This document shows, in pieces, positions 1-7,345 of a stretch of DNA of 11,237 bases. Where the stretch lies: NCBI GenBank assembly GCA_036163455.1, contig JAYZKL010000064.1:1-11237 (forward strand), written 5' to 3'. The notes beneath the pieces are model-generated. The model had not been told where the DNA came from. It did no database searches and saw only the letters and a program-made list of their open reading frames with translations. The stretch is from GCA-2701705 sp036163455 (GTDB lineage Bacteria; Pseudomonadota; Gammaproteobacteria; GCA-002705445; GCA-002716945). The translations under genes were made by a program, and so were the position numbers. Positions within the stretch are counted from its first letter, which is position 1; each line of letters opens with the position of its first letter.

Positions 1-192
1 TATTTAATAAATGCAGGGATATATGTTATAGAGCCATCAGTGATAAAGGAAATGAAGAAAAATTTAAAAATTGATATGACAACTTTAGTTAAAAAATATA
101 TCAAACAAAAAGAAGTGACAGTATTTCCATTGCATGAATTTTGGATAGACATTGGTAATCACGAAGACTATGAAAAAGCTCAAGACTTATAA
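1..192 (+). CDS. ptmE: Sugar-phosphate nucleotidyltransferase, C-terminal part (PtmE-like), 5' end outside window
   Basis: Only the last 63 residues are in the window, in frame 1, ending at TAA 190-192. The visible part has an NAGIYVIEP segment near the start and a WIDIGNHEDYEKA motif near the end. Both are typical of the C-terminal half of the NTP_transferase (glucose-1-phosphate thymidylyl/guanylyltransferase) family. These enzymes join a sugar 1-phosphate to an NTP to give an NDP-sugar in the cytoplasm. In Campylobacter jejuni, PtmE makes the GDP-amino sugar that feeds legionaminic acid synthesis, and it lies just before ptmF, ptmB and ptmA, the same order as here. The family call is seen in the sequence; the PtmE name and the GDP specificity are inferred from gene order, since the nucleotide-binding N-terminus is missing. 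A plain mannose- or glucose-1-phosphate nucleotidyltransferase cannot be excluded. Confidence 0.72.
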   Translation, partial: YLINAGIYVIEPSVIKEMKKNLKIDMTTLVKKYIKQKEVTVFPLHEFWIDIGNHEDYEKAQDL

Positions 193-1186
193 AACAGAAC
201 TAATTTCAGATTACGCTGTAATTGGAACTGGAAATATTGCATTGCGACATATTAATAACATAAAAAAGAATAAAAAAAATTCTATAATCACTGTTTGCAA
301 AAGAAGTAATAGTAAATTTAATAAAAATTTAATAAAAGCTTCCAATAACTTTACCAATAATATTAATATGATTAAGCCTAAGACTTCAAAATCTATTGCT
401 ATTATTAGTTCGCCAGCATCATATCATATTGATGACTCTATAGTTATGGCAAAAAAAGGATTCCATTTGTTAATTGAAAAACCAATGGCAACAGATAAAA
501 ATAAAACTAAAAATCTTATATCATTATGCAAAAAAAATAAATTAAAGACATTGATTGGGTATAATTTAAGGTTTCTAGATAATATTATTAGATTAAAAAA
601 AATAATCAAAGATAAAAAATATGGAAAAATCCATCATGCGCATATTTATGTTGGATCTAATTACAAAACATGGAGAGATAATAATTATTTGCATTCTGTA
701 AGCCATAGTAAAAAGCTAGGTGGTGGCGTTGTTAATGAACTGTCTCACGAAATTGATTATATGATTTATTTATTTAATCAACCAGATAAAGTCATGGCTT
801 TTACACATAAAGAAGATAAGAATAATGCTGTTGAGAAAAAAGTTATATGTCTTTTTGAATATAAAAAACTAAATTTTCATATAACAATGCACCTTAACAT
901 GATATCTGATAAGAATAATAGATATTGTTTGATAGAAACAGACAAATTCAGCATCAAATTAGATTTAGTAAAAAATAAATTATTACTCTCAGATAATAAA
1001 TCATCTATAAAAAAGAATAAAACAAATGATATGAATCAAACATATATAGACGAATTAAATCATTTGCATAAATGTATTAACAGTAATAAAGAAACTAAAT
1101 GTAATTTAGTTAATGGAATACTAACATTAAATACAATATTGGCAATTAAAAAATCATTAAAGAATAAAATGCAGGTAAAAATGTAA
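170..1186 (+). CDS. ptmF: Gfo/Idh/MocA family NAD(P)-dependent oxidoreductase (PtmF-like)
   Basis: This 338-residue protein has the Gfo/Idh/MocA layout. An N-terminal Rossmann fold has the dinucleotide loop GTGNIALRH (residues 19-27). The family's catalytic-lysine motif EKP is at 103-105. The C-terminal half carries the GGG...ELSHEID signature (184-196), with His193 and Asp196 in the expected catalytic places. Such enzymes oxidise or reduce a hydroxyl or keto group on a sugar or sugar nucleotide using NAD(P). It lies between a PtmE-like gene and a CMP-sugar synthetase, the place of ptmF in the Campylobacter legionaminic-acid locus, but I cannot name its exact reaction. I chose ATG 170, which overlaps the upstream gene by 23 bases. 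An in-frame TTG at 152 would add six residues with no family support. The stop overlaps the next start as TAATG, suggesting translational coupling. Confidence 0.83.
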   Translation: MKKLKTYKTELISDYAVIGTGNIALRHINNIKKNKKNSIITVCKRSNSKFNKNLIKASNNFTNNINMIKPKTSKSIAIISSPASYHIDDSIVMAKKGFHLLIEKPMATDKNKTKNLISLCKKNKLKTLIGYNLRFLDNIIRLKKIIKDKKYGKIHHAHIYVGSNYKTWRDNNYLHSVSHSKKLGGGVVNELSHEIDYMIYLFNQPDKVMAFTHKEDKNNAVEKKVICLFEYKKLNFHITMHLNMISDKNNRYCLIETDKFSIKLDLVKNKLLLSDNKSSIKKNKTNDMNQTYIDELNHLHKCINSNKETKCNLVNGILTLNTILAIKKSLKNKMQVKM

Positions 1187-1878
1187 TGTCTAATAATACT
1201 GCATTTATTTTTGCTAGATCAGGTTCAAAAGAACTTCCAAATAAAAATATTAAAATTTTTAAAGGAAAACCTTTGATAACACATACAATTAATTTAGCTC
1301 TAAGATCTCAAATGTTTAAAGAAGTTATTGTTTTTACTGATAGTGAAGAAGTAAAAAAAATATCTTTAGATTGTGGTGCAAAAATACCATTTGAAAGGCC
1401 AGCATCATTATCAAAAGATGATACATCTGAATGGATTTGTTGGCAGTATGTAGTAAATAAATATCGAGAAAAACATAATAAATTATTTGAATTATTCTTT
1501 TCTCTACCATGTACATCGCCATTGAGGTCAATTGATGATATAAAAGGTATGATTGATTTCTATCAGACAAATAATTATGACTTAGTTCTTGGGATTACAA
1601 AATCAAGTCGTTCGCCATATTTCAATATGGTTCATAATTCTAATGGTGTAATCAAAAAAATAATAGACGGAGAAGAAGTTATTAGAAGACAGGATTCACC
1701 TATTTGTTTTGACATAACAACTACTGGATATGTTTGCAACCCTAATTATATACTAAATAACAGCAATCTATTTTCTGGAAAGATAGGTGGCTATGAATTA
1801 CCAAAAGATAGAAGCATTGATATTGATGACGATGTAGATTTTCACATTGCAGAGGCATTATTTAAGAATAATGAATAA
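1186..1878 (+). CDS. ptmB: CMP-nonulosonate synthetase (acylneuraminate cytidylyltransferase; CMP-legionaminic acid synthetase-like)
   Basis: At 230 residues this is the usual length for the family. It couples a nonulosonic acid (legionaminic, pseudaminic or neuraminic type) to CTP, giving the CMP-sugar used by glycosyltransferases, with release of pyrophosphate. Visible motifs, in order, are the nucleotide-binding ARSGSKELPNKNIK near residue 10, FTDSEE near 50, the sugar-site LPCTSPLR around 107-114, and an acidic DIDDDVDF near 212-219. The last is the place of the metal-binding DIDxxxDF of CMP-Neu5Ac synthetases. The start at 1186 overlaps the upstream stop by one base, with an AGG about ten bases before it. 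Synteny with C. jejuni ptmE-ptmF-ptmB-ptmA favours legionaminic acid (PtmB/LegF). Sequence motifs alone do not separate it from PseF or NeuA, so the sugar is inferred. Confidence 0.86.
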   Translation: MSNNTAFIFARSGSKELPNKNIKIFKGKPLITHTINLALRSQMFKEVIVFTDSEEVKKISLDCGAKIPFERPASLSKDDTSEWICWQYVVNKYREKHNKLFELFFSLPCTSPLRSIDDIKGMIDFYQTNNYDLVLGITKSSRSPYFNMVHNSNGVIKKIIDGEEVIRRQDSPICFDITTTGYVCNPNYILNNSNLFSGKIGGYELPKDRSIDIDDDVDFHIAEALFKNNE

Positions 1879-2668
1879 ACTAAATTATACATTAAAAGGA
1901 AAAGTATCTCTTGTTACCGGTGCTGCCGGATATTTAGGATCTACAATATCTGCTACACTGGTTAACTTGGGCTCAGACATTGTGCTTGTAGATGTTAATA
2001 AAGCTAAATTAAATAAAGTTGCAATTAACTTAAAAAAAATTTCAAAACAAAATATAGATATAATCTCATGCAATCTTACATCATCATCAAGTATAGAGAA
2101 AGTTGTAAAACTTATTCAAAAGAAATATGGGAAGTTGGATGTTTTAGTGAATTCAATTGGTATGGTAGGAACTGATAAAATGAAAGGATGGAATACTTCA
2201 TTTAACAAACAAAGTAAAAAATCCTGGGATAACGCTATTAATATAAATTTAACATCAGTCTTCTTTCTAATACAGGCTTTATATAAACTCATGAAAAAAG
2301 CAAAAGATTCATCAATTATAAATATTTCTTCAATATATGGGACTAATGCTCCGGATCAAAAGATTTATAAAAACACTAATATTAATAATCCAGCAGCTTA
2401 TTCAGTCTCAAAGGCTGGATTGACGTATATGACAAAATGGCTTGCATCATCACTAGCACCTAACATCAGAGTAAATACTATTTCTCCAGGTGGAATTAAA
2501 AGAAATCAGAGTAAAGTTTTTATGAAACAATATATTAGCAAAACTTTACTAAATAGAATGGCTACAGAAGAAGATATAGTTGGAGCAATTATATTTTTAG
2601 CAACCAACATGTCATCTTATGTTACAGGTCAAAATATTATAATAGATGGAGGTTTTACAACTAAATAA
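1871..2668 (+). CDS. ptmA: Short-chain dehydrogenase/reductase (PtmA-like)
   Basis: This 265-residue classical SDR has all its key elements: the cofactor loop TGAAGYLG (16-23), an Asp-ending beta strand (VLVD, 38-41) that suggests NAD(H) over NADP(H), NSIG (94-97) in place of the common NNAG, catalytic Ser in NISSIYG (around 153-154), and YSVSK with Tyr177 and Lys181. The C-terminal VTGQNIIIDGG is the common SDR ending. It should oxidise or reduce a sugar hydroxyl or ketone in the cytoplasm. PtmA is the last gene of the matching Campylobacter block. I know of no firmly proven reaction for it and do not assign one. ATG 1871 is chosen over an in-frame TTG at 1847 because it gives a normal SDR N-terminus and an 8-base overlap with ptmB. 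The stop overlaps the next ATG by one base. Confidence 0.88.
   Translation: MNKLNYTLKGKVSLVTGAAGYLGSTISATLVNLGSDIVLVDVNKAKLNKVAINLKKISKQNIDIISCNLTSSSSIEKVVKLIQKKYGKLDVLVNSIGMVGTDKMKGWNTSFNKQSKKSWDNAININLTSVFFLIQALYKLMKKAKDSSIINISSIYGTNAPDQKIYKNTNINNPAAYSVSKAGLTYMTKWLASSLAPNIRVNTISPGGIKRNQSKVFMKQYISKTLLNRMATEEDIVGAIIFLATNMSSYVTGQNIIIDGGFTTK
2648..2652 (+). promoter_or_regulatory. Probable Shine-Dalgarno for the first amidotransferase gene, unusually long spacing
   Basis: GGAGG lies inside the 3' end of the SDR gene, 15 bases before the ATG at 2668. It is one of the strongest Shine-Dalgarno matches in the window but further from the start than usual. The TAATG overlap means terminating ribosomes could also reinitiate without it. 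It encodes the conserved DGG of the SDR C-terminus, so protein constraint may explain the match by itself. Confidence 0.35.
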
Positions 2669-3990
2669 TGAATCAAGATTCTAAAAAAATTATAAACTTT
2701 CCTCAAGATGTCAATCTAACAGAATTCAAAAAAGAAAAAAGTTCTGTTACTAAGTATGGTTTGCCAGCGGATGTTAAATATTGCAAGACATGTGTTATTT
2801 CAAATCAACGACCTAATACAACTGTTGAATTTAAACATAATGAAAACTCTAAGAAAACTACTATAAATTTTGATAAAGATGGAATTTGTGATGCATGTAC
2901 TGTTACTGAAAAGAAAAAAAAATCAATTGATTGGGAGGAAAGAGAAAGAGAGTTAATAAAATTATGTGATAAATACAGAAGTAACAATGGATCATATGAT
3001 TGTTTAATACCAGGCTCTGGAGGAAAAGATAGCTTTTATGCAACACATATATTGAAATATAAATATAAAATGAATCCTCTAACTGTAACTTGGGCACCAA
3101 ATATTTATACTCAATGGGGATGGGAAAACTTTCAATCTTGGATTCATTCAGGTTTAGATAACTATTTGATGACGCCAAATGGAAAAACACATAGATTATT
3201 AACAAGGTTAGCTGTTGATAAATTATTACATCCATTTCAGGCATTTATTATTGGACAAAAATGTCTTGCACCAAAAATGGCGATTAGATTTAACATTCCA
3301 TTAGTATTTTATGGCGAACAAGAAGCTGAATATGGAACACCTGTTAATGAAGCTATGTCTTCAAAAAGAGATTGGACCTTTTCATCAAAAAACGAACGAG
3401 ATGAAATGTATTTTGGTGGCATATCTTATGATTCTTTAAAAAAAGACTTTGGTCTAACTGATAATGATTTATCCGTTTATGTGCCTGAAGATATAAACAA
3501 TATTACCAATGATGCAATTGATTTTAGATATTTAGGTTATTATTTAAAATGGCATCCTCAATCAAATTACTATTATGCGGCTGAACACAGTAATTTTAAA
3601 GCAGCGCCTGAAAGAACAGTTGGAACATACAGTAAATACAATAGTATAGATGATAAGATTGATGATTTTTTTTACTATACTATGGGAATTAAATTCGGAA
3701 TTGGTAGAGCCACAACAGATGCAGCGCAAGAAATAAGATCAGGGGACATTAACAGAGAAGAAGGTGTTTTGCTTGTTAAAAAATTTGATCATGAATTTCC
3801 AGAAAGGTTTGCAGAAGAAATATTTAAATATTTAAGCATACCATCGTCTGAATTCCCTATCGCATCAAAGGCATTTGAAGAGCCTATTATGACGCGAGAT
3901 TATTTTAGAAAATTATGTGACAATTTTAGATCTCCACATATATGGAAATTTGAAGACAATCAATGGAAACTCAGATATCCAATTGATTAA
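2668..3990 (+). CDS. N-acetyl sugar amidotransferase, paralogue 1 (PseA/PtmG/WbpG family)
   Basis: This 440-residue PP-loop enzyme belongs to the N-acetyl sugar amidotransferase family. Family members use ATP to activate the N-acetyl carbonyl of a sugar and ammonia from a HisH/HisF pair to form an acetamidino group. It has two Cys pairs that likely bind zinc (C39xxC42 and C74xxC77), the conserved SNQRP after the first pair, and the PP-loop PGSGGKDS (115-122). Later family segments include LTVTWAP, YYYAAEH and INREEG. Compared with the second copy at 5401-6645 it has about 25 extra N-terminal residues and 31 residues, not 18, between the Cys pairs. It also has FYGEQEAEYG where copy 2 has FMGENGEVEYGG. 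HisF- and HisH-like genes follow directly, supporting an ammonia-dependent role. Which sugar it uses (legionaminic acid is likely) is inferred. Confidence 0.88.
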   Translation: MNQDSKKIINFPQDVNLTEFKKEKSSVTKYGLPADVKYCKTCVISNQRPNTTVEFKHNENSKKTTINFDKDGICDACTVTEKKKKSIDWEERERELIKLCDKYRSNNGSYDCLIPGSGGKDSFYATHILKYKYKMNPLTVTWAPNIYTQWGWENFQSWIHSGLDNYLMTPNGKTHRLLTRLAVDKLLHPFQAFIIGQKCLAPKMAIRFNIPLVFYGEQEAEYGTPVNEAMSSKRDWTFSSKNERDEMYFGGISYDSLKKDFGLTDNDLSVYVPEDINNITNDAIDFRYLGYYLKWHPQSNYYYAAEHSNFKAAPERTVGTYSKYNSIDDKIDDFFYYTMGIKFGIGRATTDAAQEIRSGDINREEGVLLVKKFDHEFPERFAEEIFKYLSIPSSEFPIASKAFEEPIMTRDYFRKLCDNFRSPHIWKFEDNQWKLRYPID

Positions 3991-4004
3991 GAATCCAAAG
4001 ACTA

Positions 4005-4775
4005 ATGTCTAGCAATATAAGATTAATAGCTCGATTAGATATAAAGGGCCCAAATTTAATTAAAGGAATTCATCTAGAAGGGCTTCGTGTAATTGGTGAT
4101 CCTAATCAATATGCAAAGAAATATTATGAAGCAGGGGTAGATGAAATCATATACATGGATACAGTTGCAAGTTTGTATGGACGAAATAATTTGAGCGATA
4201 TAGTAAGAAAAACAGTAAAAGATGTTTATATTCCAGTAACTGTTGGTGGAGGAATAAGATCCATTGATGATGTCAAACATATACTTAGATGTGGAGCAGA
4301 AAAAGTAGCAATAAATACTGCGGTAACTAAAAGGCCAGAATTAATTAAGGAAGTATCGAGAAAATTTGGATCACAATGCATGGTTCTATCAATAGAGGCA
4401 AAAAAAATTGATGAAAATAAATGGGAAGTGTATACAGAAAATGGACGACAAAAAACTGGTAGAGATGTAATTGAATGGGCAATGGAAGCTTGTGAATTAG
4501 AAGCAGGTGAAATATTGTTAACATCAATTGATCAAGAAGGCACTAAAAAAGGTTTTGATTATAATCTTATCAAAGAAGTTTCCAATAAAGTTCCAATTCC
4601 TGTTATTGCTAGCGGGGGAATGGGTTGCCATGAAGATTTATTGAAAGCAGTTAATGAATCTAAAGCTGATGCTGTTGCAATGGCAGATATCCTACATTAC
4701 GATAAATCATCATTGCTAGAAATTCGTAATTATTCATTACAAAATAATTTAAACGTAAGGAATTATGAAACCTAA
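4005..4775 (+). CDS. hisF: HisF-like ammonia-channel/synthase subunit for sugar amidation
   Basis: This 256-residue (beta/alpha)8-barrel protein aligns with HisF over its length. It has RLDIKG near the start (Asp12 equals Asp11 of Thermotoga maritima HisF), GDP at 31-33, TVGGGIRS at 79-86, GEILLTSID ending at Asp176, and ASGGMG at 202-207. The four gate residues of the HisF ammonia tunnel (Arg5, Glu46, Lys99, Glu167 in T. maritima) appear kept as Arg6, Glu47, Lys100 and Glu169. The acid-base Asp130 is replaced by Glu131 in SIEAKK, and the KDGRVVKG loop is changed to KGPNLIKG. No other histidine genes are nearby, and it sits between two sugar amidotransferases, so it most likely delivers ammonia to them, as proposed for HisF2 in O-antigen clusters. 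It overlaps hisH by 11 bases. Confidence 0.85.
   Translation: MSSNIRLIARLDIKGPNLIKGIHLEGLRVIGDPNQYAKKYYEAGVDEIIYMDTVASLYGRNNLSDIVRKTVKDVYIPVTVGGGIRSIDDVKHILRCGAEKVAINTAVTKRPELIKEVSRKFGSQCMVLSIEAKKIDENKWEVYTENGRQKTGRDVIEWAMEACELEAGEILLTSIDQEGTKKGFDYNLIKEVSNKVPIPVIASGGMGCHEDLLKAVNESKADAVAMADILHYDKSSLLEIRNYSLQNNLNVRNYET
4757..4761 (+). promoter_or_regulatory. Ribosome binding site of the hisH-like gene
   Basis: AAGGA lies inside the last codons of the HisF-like gene, three bases before ATG 4765. It supports that start and independent or coupled translation of the glutaminase at an 11-base gene overlap, in keeping with the need for matched amounts of the two subunits. Confidence 0.5.
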
Positions 4776-5391
4776 AATCAGTATAGTTGATTATGGACTT
4801 TGTAATTTATATAATGTTTCGAATGCATTTGAACATATTGGCGCTGACGTCAAAATTATAAGTAGTCCAGAAGAAGCCAATAAGGCCGAAAGAATTGTAC
4901 TTCCAGGCGTAGGAGCATTCAAAAATGGTATGAGAGGATTAAATTTGAGAAATCTGATAGATCCACTTAAAGAACACGCACATAAAAAGTTACCATTTTT
5001 AGGGATTTGTCTAGGAATGCAAATGATGTTTGATATCAGTTATGAATTTGGAGAAATAGAAGGTTTAAGTTTAATTTCAGGTAAGGTGGAAAAAATACCT
5101 GACCATGGAACAAATAAAGAAAAACATAAGATACCACACATTGGTTGGAATAAATTAGAGATTATAAAGAATAAATCATCTATTCAATTAATAAATAATG
5201 CTTCTATGTATTTTGTACATTCCTACAGAGGAATTTGTGCAAATCAAAATAATCTACTTGCTAAGACAGTGTACAATGGACTTGATATTGCTTCAGTAGT
5301 ATTTAATGAAAATAGTTATGGCTGTCAATTTCATCCAGAAAAGAGTGGTAAAGAAGGATTAAATATATTAAAAGAATTTTTAAACTTATAG
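4765..5391 (+). CDS. hisH: HisH-like glutamine amidotransferase (glutaminase) subunit
   Basis: At 208 residues this is a class I glutamine amidotransferase of the HisH type. It hydrolyses glutamine to glutamate and passes the ammonia to its HisF-like partner. The catalytic triad is intact: Cys82 in the nucleophile elbow GICLGMQ, with His190 and Glu192 in QFHPEKS. The N-terminal IVDYGLCNLYNV, LPGVGAF and HIGWNKL (125-131) are other HisH hallmarks. The overlap with the HisF-like gene and the following sugar amidotransferase place it in acetamidino sugar formation instead of imidazole glycerol phosphate synthesis. Known HisH is nearly inactive without HisF, so the pair should act as a complex. 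The sequence gives no direct sign of which of the two flanking PP-loop enzymes it feeds, and it may serve both. Confidence 0.88.
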   Translation: MKPKISIVDYGLCNLYNVSNAFEHIGADVKIISSPEEANKAERIVLPGVGAFKNGMRGLNLRNLIDPLKEHAHKKLPFLGICLGMQMMFDISYEFGEIEGLSLISGKVEKIPDHGTNKEKHKIPHIGWNKLEIIKNKSSIQLINNASMYFVHSYRGICANQNNLLAKTVYNGLDIASVVFNENSYGCQFHPEKSGKEGLNILKEFLNL

Positions 5392-5394
5392 GGG
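5390..5394 (+). promoter_or_regulatory. Ribosome binding site of the second amidotransferase gene
   Basis: AGGGG, with GGGG following the last T-A of the hisH stop codon, lies six bases before ATG 5401. It is the best-placed Shine-Dalgarno sequence in the window and fixes this start. Most other genes here rely on overlaps with weak sites, so this gene may be translated more independently than its neighbours. Confidence 0.6.
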
Positions 5395-5400
5395 TTATCA

Positions 5401-6645
5401 ATGAATAAAAAAATAAAAGTAACAGATGATATATTGGATCAACAATTAGATATATTGCCTAAAGAAATTAAATTTTGTAAAACATGTGTTGTTTCAAATC
5501 AACGACCAAGAATACTTTGGGATCAAATGAAAAAAGGCCAATGCAGCGCATGTGATTATGCCTATGAAAAAGACAATGTTATTGATTGGGATGAAAGAGA
5601 GAAGCTATTACAAAAAGTTTGTGACCAACATAGATCAAAGGATGGTTCTTTTGATGTAATTGTTCCTGGTTCTGGAGGAAAAGATAGTGGAATGGTAACT
5701 CATAAGTTAAAACACAAATATGGAATGCACCCTCTAACAGTTACTTGGGCACCTTTTCTTTATACCGATATTGGTTGGAAAAACTTTCTTGCTTTAAAAG
5801 ATCATGGATATGACAACATATTAATTCATCCAAATGGAGAGCTTCATAGGAAATTGGCATTACTTGCTTTTGATTTGCATGGTGATGCATGGGATCCATT
5901 TGGTTATGGTCAACAAGCACTTGCTTATCATATGTCTGTAAAATACAATGTCCCATTAATTTTTATGGGAGAGAATGGTGAAGTCGAATATGGTGGAAGT
6001 TTAGCACACAAAGATACATTTGAGCCCGCTATCAAGGACTGGTCTGAACATTTTTATAAAGGAAGTTCTGTTGATAATCTCTTACAAGCAGGATTGAAAC
6101 GTAATATATTTACCCCAGATGAAATAAAGTCTAGTTCATTTGATTTATATACGCCTCCACCTGTAGAAGATTTAGAACGAGTAGGAACAGAAATGCATTG
6201 GATGTCATTTTATGAGAGATGGACACCACAATGGAATTATTATTATGCAGCTGAACACTGTGGTTTTGAAGCTGCACCAGATAGACAAGAAGGAACCTAT
6301 CAAAAATATGGGAGTATTGATGATAGATTGGATGGTTTTCATTGGTGGATGGCATATATGAAATTTGGAATATGTAGAGCAACTTATGATGCGTCACATG
6401 AAATTAGAGATGGACACATTAATAGAGACGAAGCAGTAGCTTTAGTTCATAAATATGATGGCGAATTTCCAATCAGATACTGGAAAGAGTTTCTTGACTA
6501 CTTGGATATTACGGAAAAAGAATTTTGGTATATTGCAGATAAATACAGGAGAGATCTTGTTTGGGAACCAACAAAAGCTAAGTTTTCCGGTTACTCGCCA
6601 GAAGCTCAATACAAGCTATGGAAATTAAAAGAACAAGTTGAGTAA
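5401..6645 (+). CDS. N-acetyl sugar amidotransferase, paralogue 2 (PseA/PtmG/WbpG family)
   Basis: This 414-residue protein is a second member of the same family as the gene at 2668-3990. The Cys pairs are C26xxC29 and C48xxC51, followed by the PP-loop PGSGGKDS (89-96). LTVTWAP, YYYAAEHCGFEAAPDR and INRDEAVALVHKYDGEFP are family segments. With less insertion between the Cys pairs and an intact GENGEVEYGG, it looks like the more typical copy. The predicted reaction is ATP-dependent conversion of a sugar N-acetyl to an acetamidino group with ammonia from HisH/HisF. In C. jejuni, PtmG does this for legionaminic acid and PseA for pseudaminic acid. A cluster with two copies may modify two positions, two sugars or two pathway stages. 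Start 5401 is supported by a strong ribosome binding site. Confidence 0.9.
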   Translation: MNKKIKVTDDILDQQLDILPKEIKFCKTCVVSNQRPRILWDQMKKGQCSACDYAYEKDNVIDWDEREKLLQKVCDQHRSKDGSFDVIVPGSGGKDSGMVTHKLKHKYGMHPLTVTWAPFLYTDIGWKNFLALKDHGYDNILIHPNGELHRKLALLAFDLHGDAWDPFGYGQQALAYHMSVKYNVPLIFMGENGEVEYGGSLAHKDTFEPAIKDWSEHFYKGSSVDNLLQAGLKRNIFTPDEIKSSSFDLYTPPPVEDLERVGTEMHWMSFYERWTPQWNYYYAAEHCGFEAAPDRQEGTYQKYGSIDDRLDGFHWWMAYMKFGICRATYDASHEIRDGHINRDEAVALVHKYDGEFPIRYWKEFLDYLDITEKEFWYIADKYRRDLVWEPTKAKFSGYSPEAQYKLWKLKEQVE

Positions 6646-6658
6646 AATAAAGATTTAA

Positions 6659-7345
6659 ATGAAAAAAATTTACGGTATATATGGCGCCGGTGGTTTTGCA
6701 AGTGAAGTAATGCCAATCTTAAAAGCCTATATGAGTGACATCAAAGATAATACATCACGATTAGTTTATGTGTCAGAATCGAGTGATGAATTAGCTATGA
6801 AACGTATTAATAATTACGACATTATTAGTTTAGATGATTTTATAAACATTAGCGCATCAAAGAAATATCTCACTCTTGCTATCGCTAATCATAAATTAAG
6901 AGAGGATCTAAATATTAGGTTGGATAATAAAGAGTTTGAATATTTTACTATCAAAGCTTTAAATTCAACAATATTAGATAATGTGATAATTGGAGATGGG
7001 TCAATAATATGTCCATATGTAACTTTGACATCAAACATCAACATAGGAAAACATTTTCAAGCAAATATATATAGCTATGTTGCGCATGACTGTCAAGTTG
7101 GTGATTTTGTAACATTTGCACCTGCTGTTAAATGCAATGGGAATGTAATAATTGAGAACAATGTTTATATTGGAACTGGCGCTATAATAAAACAAGGAAA
7201 AAAAGATAAACCATTAATCATTGGTAAAAATTCAATAGTTGCTCCTGGTTCATTTGTTACTAAAAATGTACCTCCAAATACAACTGTTATTGGAAACCCT
7301 GCGAACCCCCTTAAAAAAGGTAATCTAAAAGCTTCAAATGAATAA
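6659..7345 (+). CDS. NeuD/PglD-type sugar O- or N-acyltransferase (left-handed beta-helix)
   Basis: This 228-residue protein has the two-part layout of the NeuD/PglD family. An N-terminal Rossmann-like domain with YGAGGFASEV (8-17) binds the sugar nucleotide. A C-terminal left-handed beta-helix of hexapeptide repeats (about 103-215) ends in the usual PGSFVTKNVPPNTTVIGNPA. The likely catalytic base is His143 in YVAHDCQVGDFVTFAP, where PglD has its conserved His. These enzymes transfer an acyl group from acyl-CoA to an amino or hydroxyl group of a sugar. Here it could acylate the C7 or C4 amino group of a nonulosonate precursor (LegH/PseH-like step) or O-acylate the finished sugar (NeuD-like step). 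The 8-base overlap with a MaoC-type hydratase suggests that the donor may be a 3-hydroxyacyl-CoA. Substrate and donor are inference; the fold is clear. Confidence 0.85.
   Translation: MKKIYGIYGAGGFASEVMPILKAYMSDIKDNTSRLVYVSESSDELAMKRINNYDIISLDDFINISASKKYLTLAIANHKLREDLNIRLDNKEFEYFTIKALNSTILDNVIIGDGSIICPYVTLTSNINIGKHFQANIYSYVAHDCQVGDFVTFAPAVKCNGNVIIENNVYIGTGAIIKQGKKDKPLIIGKNSIVAPGSFVTKNVPPNTTVIGNPANPLKKGNLKASNE

Noticed and set aside
152..169. TTG start at 152 for the Gfo/Idh/MocA gene
   Set aside because: It adds six residues before ATG 170 with no ribosome binding site or family support and only deepens the overlap with the upstream gene.
1847..1870. TTG start at 1847 for the SDR gene
   Set aside because: ATG 1871 gives a normal SDR N-terminus about ten residues before the first beta strand, and an ATGAATAA overlap like other junctions here.
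2914..2922. Run of nine A in the first amidotransferase gene (also 8-base runs at 530-537, 1353-1360 and 3666-3673) as phase-variable tracts
   Set aside because: The frame is intact across each run, Lys/Asn-rich codons in such an AT-rich genome give these runs often, and Campylobacter-type phase-variable tracts are usually G or C.
2903..3244. Minus-strand open frames such as this one and 9000-9200 or 9671-9940
   Set aside because: They lie opposite strongly supported plus-strand genes, have Leu/Ile/Tyr-rich translations typical of antisense reading and no recognisable motifs.
4005..5391. HisF-HisH as part of a histidine biosynthesis operon
   Set aside because: No other his genes are present, both sides carry sugar amidotransferases, and the HisF copy has a changed catalytic position.
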